A DNA stretch of 64,000 nt from Vibrio sp. JC009 (GTDB lineage Bacteria > Pseudomonadota > Gammaproteobacteria > Enterobacterales > Vibrionaceae): the NCBI RefSeq assembly GCF_029016485.1, contig NZ_CP092107.1:372001-436000 (forward strand). The letters are read 5' to 3'. Position 1 is the stretch's first letter, and each line of letters starts with the position of its first letter. The notes under the pieces are model-generated. The model did not search any database. It saw only the letters and a list, made by a program, of their open reading frames with translations, and was not told the DNA's origin. The position numbers were made by a program, and so were the translations under genes. Shown here in pieces: positions 45,901-53,367 of the stretch.

Positions 45901-46259
45901 GTTAAAAGCGGTTCGAAGCTCGTTTTTTCAACAATATAACCTGTTTCAATGTCATTCCGGAAATTGCGAAGCTTTTATCCGGAATCTACTAATACCAATC
46001 CCAGTAATTAGCTGTTCAGTGATTGCGCAGGCAAAATCGCTAAGAGCAAGGCAAAATTTGCAGTAACTAGTGGATCTAATTACAAAAATTTTAACGCAGC
46101 TATTAGCGATTTTGACAAGCAAGGATGAACAGATAATTGCTGGGATTGGTATAACAACGCGCTGTAGAGCTAACAATAGTTTTCAGCTCTACAACGCGCT
46201 TTTAGCAGATTCCCGCCTCCGCGGGAATGACCTGGTTGATACTCCGGTTTAATCAACAA
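45901..46259. other. Repeat-dense intergenic region
   Basis: 359 bp with no gene. In order: a REP-like arm pair ATTCCGGA...TCCGGAAT (about 45955-45987); the 161-bp MITE copy 2 (45992-46152); a hairpin ACGCGCTGTAGAGCT/AGCTCTACAACGCGCT ending in TTTTA (46156-46204), which may terminate plus-strand transcription; and TTCCCGC-ctcc-GCGGGAA (46210-46227) followed by TGACC, a second REP-like palindrome. The MITE appears to have entered between REP-like units. Confidence 0.75.
45992..46152. repeat. 161-bp palindromic MITE, copy 2
   Basis: Same length as copy 1 (19592-19752) with two differences in 161 bp: C instead of A at the tenth base, and GCAAAATCG for GAAAAATCG. ATACCAATCCCAG and CTGGGATTGGTAT ends pair better here than in copy 1. 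Near-identity implies recent spread. Confidence 0.88.
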
Positions 46260-48281
46260 CTACCTTTCAGCAGCCGCTTCCTCACACACTCTTTTCTGCA
46301 CCGCAGGTGGCGCAGGTTCGTAGTGACTCAGAACCATACTAAAGCTGCCTTCACCCCCGGTAAGCGCTTTAAACCGTCTTGCATAATCCTGCAACTCATT
46401 GATTGGCGATCTCGCTTTTAGCAGAGTGAAAGTATTCGACTCATGGTGCGAGCCTTCAATTAAGCCGCGGTTACCGGAAAGGTCACCGGACACATCACCC
46501 ACTGCCGTAGTCGGAATATGCAGATCCATTGAGACGATTGGCTCAAGAACAATCGGCCCTGCATTTTCCACCGCATTCAGGAAGGCCTTCTTACCCGCAA
46601 TAACAAAGGCAATCTCTTTTGAGTCCACTGAGTGGAATTTACCGTCATAAACCGTAACTTCTATATCCTTAATCGGGTTTCCGGAAATCGCGCCTTCATC
46701 AAGAGCCTGTCTGATGCCCTTTTCAACCGCTGGGATCAGAGCCGTCGGTATTGCGCCACCCACCACTTTATTGACAAACTTAAAGCCCTCACCACGCTCA
46801 AGCGGTCTGACCTTCAGTTGAACCTCGCCAAACTGCCCGGCACCACCACTCTGTTTCTTATGGCGGTACTGACCTTCAGCCGGTTTGGTGATGGTTTCGA
46901 AATATTCAACGCTTGGCTGTGAGGTTTCGACCTCCAGCTTATAGACGCTTTCCATCTTCTCAAGAGCCACTTTGAGATGGAATTCACCCTGGCCGCTAAG
47001 CAAAGTTTCATTGGTCCGCGTTCTGTGTTCAATTCTCAGCGAAGGATCTTCCGCTTCAATGCGGTTCAGAATTTCAGACAGTTTCTGCTCATCACCACGT
47101 TTCTTAGGCTTAACCACCTGACTGTACATAGACTGAGGGAAGTTCAGCGTGCGCATCTGAACGCCGTCTTCATCATGAGAGTCGTGAACCACAGAGTCAA
47201 AGTTCAGGTCATCCACTTTAGCCAGCACACATAAATCACCGGCAATGGCGCGTGAGATTTCAATGCGCTCTTTACCCTGAAGCTGATACAGGTGCCCCAC
47301 CTTAAATGCCTTATTACTTTCGCCAACATAAAGCTGACTGCCCGCATTAATTTCTCCCTGGAAAACCCGCAGATAAGCCAGTTTCCCCATGTAAGGGTCA
47401 ACACTGACTTTGTAGACATGAGCTACCGAATGCTCAAGAGTTTCACAGTCCACCGGGATTTGCTTACCGTTTTTCTCAAGCAGAGGAGGATTGCCCTCCA
47501 CCGGCATCGGCATGATTTCGCCCAGGGTTTTCAGAAGTAGCTCGATACCCGCATTGGTTTCAGTTGAAACAAAACAGATCGGAATAATATGCCCGGTCCT
47601 AAGTGCTTCTTCAAACGGGTCGTGAAGCTGATTTGGCGAAAGCTCTGATCCCTGCTCAAGATAGATTTCCATCAGCTCTTCATCAACTTCGATAACCTGA
47701 TCGATCAAACTCTCATGAGCACTGCTGACATCATCAAAAAGTGTTGGCTTGTCGTACTCAGGTTCGAAATAACAATCCACTACCGAAGAGGCATCTTCTG
47801 AAGGAAGGTTAATTGGCAAACAGCCGTCACCAAAGCGCTCTTTTACCTCTTCCACCAGCTCTTCTATTTTTTTCGGATTCAGATCGATTTTGTTGATGAT
47901 AATCATCTGACACTTCTGCTGCTCTTTGGCAAACTCAAACAGACGATCGGATACCTGGTTTAAGGGCGTATTTGCATCCAGTACTAATGCGGATGTTTCA
48001 ACCGAAGGGAAAATACTCAGGGTCCGGCCAAGCAGTTCAGGCTGTCCCGGAGTATCAATGATGTTCATTCTGTGTTTATTGTGAGTAAGGGTAACCGGAG
48101 TTGCTTCAATGGAGTGGTGATAGTGAATGGACTGAGGGTCAAAGTCTGTGACAGTGTCACCAGACTCTACCGTCCCTAAATGTGTAGTTGCCTTGGTTTC
48201 AAATAAAAGATGCTCGACAAGTGTTGTTTTCCCGGTACCAGTTTGGCCAACAAATGCGACATTGCGAATCATGTTTGGCAT
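46260..48281 (-). CDS. EF-G-like translational GTPase paralogue
   Basis: 673 residues with all EF-G domains (G domain, II, III, IV, V) but divergent sequence. G1 is GQTGTGKTT (10-20), G4 NKID at 130-133. G3 reads IIDTPGQPE where EF-G has DTPGHVD: the catalytic His is Gln80. The switch I RGITI motif is not recognisable (HYHHSIEATPVT instead). Domain IV and V blocks GGAIPTALIPAVEKGIRQAL and GDVSGDLSGNRGLIEG are kept. It resembles the EF-G2/FusA-like class with uncertain role; stress or ribosome-recycling functions are known for related paralogues. GGAGG precedes the ATG. It stands alone on the minus strand; its own terminator is not evident. Confidence 0.88.
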   Translation of the reverse strand: MPNMIRNVAFVGQTGTGKTTLVEHLLFETKATTHLGTVESGDTVTDFDPQSIHYHHSIEATPVTLTHNKHRMNIIDTPGQPELLGRTLSIFPSVETSALVLDANTPLNQVSDRLFEFAKEQQKCQMIIINKIDLNPKKIEELVEEVKERFGDGCLPINLPSEDASSVVDCYFEPEYDKPTLFDDVSSAHESLIDQVIEVDEELMEIYLEQGSELSPNQLHDPFEEALRTGHIIPICFVSTETNAGIELLLKTLGEIMPMPVEGNPPLLEKNGKQIPVDCETLEHSVAHVYKVSVDPYMGKLAYLRVFQGEINAGSQLYVGESNKAFKVGHLYQLQGKERIEISRAIAGDLCVLAKVDDLNFDSVVHDSHDEDGVQMRTLNFPQSMYSQVVKPKKRGDEQKLSEILNRIEAEDPSLRIEHRTRTNETLLSGQGEFHLKVALEKMESVYKLEVETSQPSVEYFETITKPAEGQYRHKKQSGGAGQFGEVQLKVRPLERGEGFKFVNKVVGGAIPTALIPAVEKGIRQALDEGAISGNPIKDIEVTVYDGKFHSVDSKEIAFVIAGKKAFLNAVENAGPIVLEPIVSMDLHIPTTAVGDVSGDLSGNRGLIEGSHHESNTFTLLKARSPINELQDYARRFKALTGGEGSFSMVLSHYEPAPPAVQKRVCEEAAAER

Positions 48282-48533
48282 ACACGCCTCCTATCCTTGA
48301 CAGTGGAAGAAATTATTTTTGGTATAAAATACTCTGAGTTGGCGGGAATATCCGCCAGCTCGTCTTCCAGGTCATTTTTCGGATGGGTATATGCAAATCG
48401 GCCCCGCTATCTGGGATTAATAGCTATAGCTTGGACCGATTTTTAAACAAATGATGTGATATATTTCATAGCTGTGAAGCTTCTGTAATATCAGTATTAA
48501 AAAATGTAGACTGGTTAGCAATTTAGCGCTGTA

Positions 48534-49325
48534 TTACAGCTTATCTGAGATTAAGTCTGCTACGGCCGGATACACCTTTTCACTCGCCTGCTTTACTTCA
48601 TCTTTTGCGTTCTCAACTGCATAACCGGTAAAGCGCTCCAGCATAGGAATATCGTTGTAATCATCCCCGATCACTGAAACCAGTTCTTCTCTGATCGCAG
48701 CTTGTTCCACAATCAATTCCAGTCCGCTTGCTTTACTGATCCCCTTTGGAACCACGTTGATATAGTTAAGGTTGATAAAAACTTCTACCTCAGAAGCGTA
48801 TTTCCCCAGAATCTCACTGCGAATCGACTGAGCTTCTTCCAGATCGCTGCACAGACAACCAAGCAGAAGCACTTCACCATCAAGCGCCTGCTCTACAGAC
48901 TTAGTATAGATTTGCGAGTTACGTTCAAAGACTTCCCGCGCAACAGCGTCATTTAAGCTAGCGGCGCGGTTAGTAAAGTTACAGCCGTCAAAGCCATTGG
49001 AAACGATCAGCTCATCACCCACTCTCTGCTTCAGCATTTCTGCGACATCGCGGGCGAGGCCATTTTCCAGGGCTGCTTTAAACAGAATATTGTCTTCACT
49101 ATCGACAACCAGTGAACCATTCAGCGCAATCAGGTAATCGTAATCTACATCACGAGCCTTTCTTTCAAAGCGGATACTAGCCGCATCACGCCCGGTACTT
49201 ATAGCAAACAGGTTTCCCTGATTACGCCAGTTTTTAACCGCTTCGAGGTTTCTCGGCAGTTTAGACGGGTCAGTTTTGTAAAAAAAGGTTTTATCGTAGT
49301 CGGAAGCAATAATTTTTTTTGACAT
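48534..49325 (-). CDS. Cof-type HAD-IIB phosphatase
   Basis: 263 residues. Motif I ASDYDKTFF (Asp9, Asp11), motif II ISTGRD, motif III Lys in VVPKGISKASGLE, and motif IV IGDDYNDIPML are all present, with a C2B-type cap between. The family dephosphorylates sugar phosphates, nucleotides or cofactor intermediates; substrate cannot be predicted. Monocistronic on the minus strand. Confidence 0.9.
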   Translation of the reverse strand: MSKKIIASDYDKTFFYKTDPSKLPRNLEAVKNWRNQGNLFAISTGRDAASIRFERKARDVDYDYLIALNGSLVVDSEDNILFKAALENGLARDVAEMLKQRVGDELIVSNGFDGCNFTNRAASLNDAVAREVFERNSQIYTKSVEQALDGEVLLLGCLCSDLEEAQSIRSEILGKYASEVEVFINLNYINVVPKGISKASGLELIVEQAAIREELVSVIGDDYNDIPMLERFTGYAVENAKDEVKQASEKVYPAVADLISDKL

Positions 49326-49406
49326 GTTAAGGTTCAGCCCCTGTTATTATCTGCAACGATAATAACAGAAGCCGAAGGAAAGAATAAGACGAATTAAATA
49401 CAAATA

Positions 49407-50450
49407 TTATCTTCTGCGCAGAATAAAGCCCGCAATAAGAAGAGGAAAAGCCCAAAGCGGTACCGAGCCTCCGGATGAGCCAGATGAAGAAACAGAAGAG
49501 GTACCCGATGTGTATTTATAGGAGTAGTCACCGTCTCTGAATGCCTGCCTCTCTGTTTCAGTAAAGGTATACTTCGCCGTCACAGCTCCGCTGGTAACGT
49601 TATTTATCCAGGTTTTAAAGTCCAGTACTTCTGAGAACACGGATGTGGCGCTATAACTTGGGTCGCCGCATTTTGACGCCGGGCCGTAACTGGTCACACC
49701 AACCAGTTTCTGAGTCGAACCGTCCGTCCAGTATAAAGGGCCTCCTGAATCCCCGTCACAGACTGAACCTTCCAGGTTTTCACCGGCTTCAGAGTTATAG
49801 GTTACCGTACCTTCCATACACAGGTTGTAGTCTGTGGTGATGGTATAATTACAGCTAGAATTAGGCACCCAGGTTAATGCTACATCCTGAAGGCTTGTTG
49901 AACCGTCAGTACCTTTGCTGGTATAGCCATGTCCTACAGCATAAAAGGTATAAGAGGAACTTCTGTACGTTGCATCATCGTTATCGGCCGGCAATTCAGC
50001 CTCATCAGTGACCGACATTGACTGCTCCAGTTTCAGAATTGCAACATCGTGGTACAGAGAACCGTTATAGGTGTCCGGATAATACACTTCTGAAATTCTG
50101 ATTTTTTCAGTAGAAGATGAGCTGATATTGCTCCAGGATTCATCCTCAAGTTGCGGATACACATTAGTAAAGAGCATCCGCTCTTCATCATCGGTACTAT
50201 CAATATAGACACAATGCGCAGCAGTCAGCACATAATTGGCCTTCAGTATGGTAGAGCCGCAATAGTTGCCATAACTAACATAACCGCTATTGTAATCCTG
50301 CCACTTGATCAGGCTTGCAAAAGTAGGATAGCTCGAGGCTGTGGTGTCTGAACCATTTACAATGTAGGCCTGAGCCTCTTCCGCTGTGCTCAGCGAAGAA
50401 AAGGTAAGTGAAGTTGTAGCGATTAACAACGGTATCGATACTTTGTTCAT
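49407..50450 (-). CDS. Secreted trypsin-like serine protease with GlyGly-CTERM
   Basis: 347 residues. Signal peptide (about 1-23), mature trypsin domain beginning IVNGSD (the IVGG-like N-terminus), catalytic triad His79 (LTAAHCVY), Asp135 (HDVAILKL) and Ser235 (CDGDSGGPLYW). A Ser-rich linker leads to SSGGSVPLWAFPLLIAGFILRRR, a GlyGly-CTERM sorting tail cut by rhombosortase. It resembles V. cholerae VesB/VesC, exported by type II secretion and held on the cell surface. It cannot be assigned to one of these by eye. Confidence 0.92.
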   Translation of the reverse strand: MNKVSIPLLIATTSLTFSSLSTAEEAQAYIVNGSDTTASSYPTFASLIKWQDYNSGYVSYGNYCGSTILKANYVLTAAHCVYIDSTDDEERMLFTNVYPQLEDESWSNISSSSTEKIRISEVYYPDTYNGSLYHDVAILKLEQSMSVTDEAELPADNDDATYRSSSYTFYAVGHGYTSKGTDGSTSLQDVALTWVPNSSCNYTITTDYNLCMEGTVTYNSEAGENLEGSVCDGDSGGPLYWTDGSTQKLVGVTSYGPASKCGDPSYSATSVFSEVLDFKTWINNVTSGAVTAKYTFTETERQAFRDGDYSYKYTSGTSSVSSSGSSGGSVPLWAFPLLIAGFILRRR

Positions 50451-50579
50451 TTCGGTGTTCTCTGTAACTCACGGCCAGACAACTCAGTAAGTACTAAGCT
50501 CAGATCTCGCCCGACAATATGCATACTCTATCTAATTATCGGACAGATATCACCAAAATGAACAAATTTCAAAACAAAA

Positions 50580-51695
50580 CTAACCGCGGTAGTATCGCTG
50601 TGGCACAAACGGCATTTTCTCCACCAGCATTGGAAGCTTTTTACCACGAACTTCAGCAAACACTTCCGTTCCGATAGTAGTAAAGCTTGTTGCCACATAG
50701 CCCATAGACACAGGTTTCCCGGCAGTCGGCCCCGCTGTACCACTTGTTACAACACCGATTTCATTATCGTCAGCATCAAACAGTTTACAGCCTTCGCGAA
50801 CCGGCGCTTTTGTTTGACCAACCAGGCCAACTCTCTTACGCGAAACCGCTTTTGTCGCTATCTGCTCAAGAATGATCTCCGCTCCCGGAAATCCACCAGC
50901 TCGCTCACCATCCGCTCTGCGAACCTTACTGATACCCCAGAGCAAACTAGCCTCAACGGGAGTTGTTGTCGTATCCAGATCATGACCGTACAGACATAAA
51001 CCGCACTCAAGACGCATTGAATCGCGGGCTCCAAGGCCAATCCATTCCACTTCATCAAAAGCTGTCAGTTTAGCCGCCAGTTCAACAGCTGACTCTGATG
51101 GGACTGAGATTTCAAACCCGTCTTCACCGGTATAACCACTGCGGCTGATATAGCATTCGACACCATCCAGATTCAGAATCTGCGCATCCATAAAGACCAT
51201 CTCAGCGACAGCCGGCTGAATCTTTGCCAGAACCTCTGCCGCTTTTGGTCCCTGAAGAGCCATCAACGCGCGGTCTTCTATCACTTCCAGCTCAACACCT
51301 GAAGGCAGGTTACTTTTGATATGGGCAATATCCTGATCTTTACATGCAGCATTAACCACCACAAAAAGATGATCGCCAAAGTTAGTCACCATCAGGTCAT
51401 CTAAGATTCCGCCCTGATCGTTGGTGAAAAACGCATAGCGCTGTTTTCCGGACGGGAGGTCGATAATGTCCACAGGTACCAATGCTTCCATTGCTTTAGC
51501 GGCATCGCTGCCCTTCAATCTTAGCTGCCCCATGTGAGACACATCAAAAAGACCTGCAAACTCTCTCGTGTGAAGGTGCTCTTTTTTCACCCCCAGCGGA
51601 TACTGAACCGGCATATCATATCCCGCAAAGGGAACCATCTTGGCACCGGACTCAACATGCACAGCGTGCAGCGGTGTTTTGAGCAGTTCGGTCAT
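50580..51695 (-). CDS. gcvT: Glycine cleavage system T protein (aminomethyltransferase)
   Basis: 371 residues from ATG 51695, chosen because AAGGAG lies 6 bp before it; an upstream ATG at 51731 has no ribosome binding site. It transfers the aminomethyl group from lipoyl-GcvH to tetrahydrofolate, releasing ammonia. Family segments FDVSHMGQLRLKG, the Asp in DDLMVTNFGDH and GARDSMRLECGLCLYG are clear. It is not beside gcvH-gcvP in orientation: it runs opposite, with the XRE-cupin regulator gene just upstream of it on the same strand (98 bp). Confidence 0.96.
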   Translation of the reverse strand: MTELLKTPLHAVHVESGAKMVPFAGYDMPVQYPLGVKKEHLHTREFAGLFDVSHMGQLRLKGSDAAKAMEALVPVDIIDLPSGKQRYAFFTNDQGGILDDLMVTNFGDHLFVVVNAACKDQDIAHIKSNLPSGVELEVIEDRALMALQGPKAAEVLAKIQPAVAEMVFMDAQILNLDGVECYISRSGYTGEDGFEISVPSESAVELAAKLTAFDEVEWIGLGARDSMRLECGLCLYGHDLDTTTTPVEASLLWGISKVRRADGERAGGFPGAEIILEQIATKAVSRKRVGLVGQTKAPVREGCKLFDADDNEIGVVTSGTAGPTAGKPVSMGYVATSFTTIGTEVFAEVRGKKLPMLVEKMPFVPQRYYRG

Positions 51696-51793
51696 CACTT
51701 TCTCCTTAAAGTTAAACGGATATGTTTCCAATAATAAACAAATTCACTATTTATCCATTAATAACAGATAAAGGAGTGTGATGACAAGCCTGT

Positions 51794-52417
51794 TTATTGA
51801 GCGGTAACCCAAAGAATCAATGCATCCTCTTCACTGACCGAAGCCAGCATATGCCCCATACTGGCATCGTAGTACACACTGTCCCCTTCTGAGAGGTTAA
51901 TTGGCTCATAGAATTCAGTGAATAAGGTAACTTCGCCTTCCAGCACTAAAAGAAACTCTTCACCATCATGTTTTACCCAGTCGCTGTAGTCCTCAAACTT
52001 TCTTGCATGAACACGGGTTTTAAAGGGCATCATTTTCTTTTTAGAAAGCTGAGTTGCTAACAGTTCATGCTCATAAGTTGCCGTTGGGTGAGGCTTGCCC
52101 TGTCCCTTGGGCGTGATATCTCTTCTGCCAGTCGCCACCTGGGATTTAGGCGGTTCAAAAAGCTGAGGCATATCAATCTGAAGCCCACAAGCCAGTTTCT
52201 GCATCGCCTGAAAGGTCGGCGAAATCTGCTCGTTTTCAATCTTAGAAAGTGTAGAGCGGGCAAGGCCTGTTCTCTGACTGGCCTCTTCAAGGGTAATCCC
52301 AAGTTTCAGGCGGATATCTTTGATTTTTTGTCCAAGCTTAAGAGGCTCAATATTTTCCTCTTTCTTCTCTTTGGCAAGAGTCAGGGACGGGTATTCATCC
52401 ATAATTTCATCAGACAT
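51794..52417 (-). CDS. XRE family regulator with C-terminal cupin
   Basis: 207 residues. Helix-turn-helix at about 28-82 (LGITLEEASQRTGLARSTLSKIENEQISPTF) and a cupin_2 domain in the C-terminal third (HDGEEFLLVLEGEVTLF, GDSVYYDASMGHML). Such regulators usually bind a small metabolite in the cupin barrel. Its location between gcvT and divergent gcvH-gcvP suggests control of glycine cleavage. A 16-bp palindrome in the divergent promoter region at 52583 is a candidate binding site. Confidence 0.9.
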   Translation of the reverse strand: MSDEIMDEYPSLTLAKEKKEENIEPLKLGQKIKDIRLKLGITLEEASQRTGLARSTLSKIENEQISPTFQAMQKLACGLQIDMPQLFEPPKSQVATGRRDITPKGQGKPHPTATYEHELLATQLSKKKMMPFKTRVHARKFEDYSDWVKHDGEEFLLVLEGEVTLFTEFYEPINLSEGDSVYYDASMGHMLASVSEEDALILWVTAQ

Positions 52418-52868
52418 AACGCTAAGTATTCCATTAATTATTTCACAGGCATTGTTACATATATTTATGAACAGCCCAAGATAAGCATTAAATGAATCCG
52501 TTCATTCCATTCAGGAAACCTTGCACTAATTAGATGCAAAATACCGGGCAAATGCCTCACAACAGGGCATTTCTAGATAAATATTTCCTATAGGAAATTT
52601 TTTATTTGATCGTAAGCTCAACTGACGGTATGTTAACCAAATACAGAAGAACGACTAAACATCAAAATAATCACTTTAACTGATAAGAGTTTCGTCGGGA
52701 GCTAACAGAGACAAGCAAGAGTTGGATCACATCTGACTCCTTTACTTATATGTTTTGACATACATTTTCCATAAAACAGAGCTATGCTCAGAAGCGGTGA
52801 AATGTAGATTTGTTGTAATTGTTTTTTCAGGCAGTACGCTGCCGGAATCTGAATCGGAGATTTGAAAT
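52418..52868. other. Divergent regulatory region gcvT/XRE - gcvH
   Basis: 451 bp without a gene. It contains the palindrome at 52583-52598 and a TTGACA (52755-52760) that could be a gcvH -35 box, although a properly spaced -10 is not evident. The expected glycine riboswitch core was sought on both strands and not found. Confidence 0.6.
52583..52598. promoter_or_regulatory. Perfect 16-bp palindrome, candidate XRE operator
   Basis: ATTTCCTATAGGAAAT, self-complementary throughout. It lies 165 bp before the XRE-cupin ATG and 270 bp before the gcvH ATG. Confidence 0.55.
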
Positions 52869-53249
52869 ATGGATATGACCCTGAAGTTTGCTGAAAGCCA
52901 TGAGTGGGTAAAAGATAATGGTGATGGCACGGTAACTATCGGCATATCGGACCATGCTCAGAAAATGCTTGGTGATGTTGTATTTGTTGACCTTCCTGAA
53001 GTTGAAGACGAAATTGAAGCAGGTGAAAGCTTTTCGCTTGTTGAGTCAGTAAAAGCGGCATCAGATATCTATGCTCCGGTTACAGGCGAAATCGTTGAGA
53101 TAAATGAAGAGCTGGAAGACAGCCCGGAACTGATTAACGATGAACCGTACGAAAACGGCTGGATTGTCCGGGTAAAACTTTCAGATCCGGAAGAGCTAAG
53201 TGATCTTAAGGGTGCTGAAGAGTACCAGGAATCCATCGAAGAAGAGTAA
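52869..53249 (+). CDS. gcvH: Glycine cleavage system H protein
   Basis: 126-residue lipoyl carrier. The lipoylated Lys62 is in LVESVKAASDIY, with EWVKDNGDGTVTIGI and NDEPYENGWIVRVK as flanking family blocks. It shuttles the aminomethyl group between GcvP, GcvT and dihydrolipoamide dehydrogenase. 118 bp ahead of gcvP with a hairpin between. Confidence 0.97.
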   Translation: MDMTLKFAESHEWVKDNGDGTVTIGISDHAQKMLGDVVFVDLPEVEDEIEAGESFSLVESVKAASDIYAPVTGEIVEINEELEDSPELINDEPYENGWIVRVKLSDPEELSDLKGAEEYQESIEEE

Positions 53250-53258
53250 CGCACCTTC

Positions 53259-53279
53259 CCCCTCCCTTTTGGGGAGGGG
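53259..53279. repeat. GC-rich hairpin between gcvH and gcvP
   Basis: CCCCTCCC (53259-53266), TTTT, GGGAGGGG (53272-53279), followed by AATAC not a T-run. Similar CCCTCCCC/GGGGAGGG hairpin lies between rbsB and rbsK. It probably marks the transcript between the cistrons rather than ending it. Confidence 0.6.
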
Positions 53280-53367
53280 AATACTTCCCGTTTCACTCCA
53301 TCTCAGGTAATAAAGCTGTAGCCTCGAACAAGATTTAGAGGTCAGGTACTCCTACAGGTAAGAAAAC

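Noticed and set aside
50151..50351. Short plus-strand open frame opposite the secreted protease gene.
   Set aside because: No start signal and no conserved features; explained as a shadow of the protease gene.
52418..52868. Glycine riboswitch before gcvH.
   Set aside because: The conserved glycine-aptamer cores are not visible on either strand, so I did not report it as a feature; the absence is listed as a finding.
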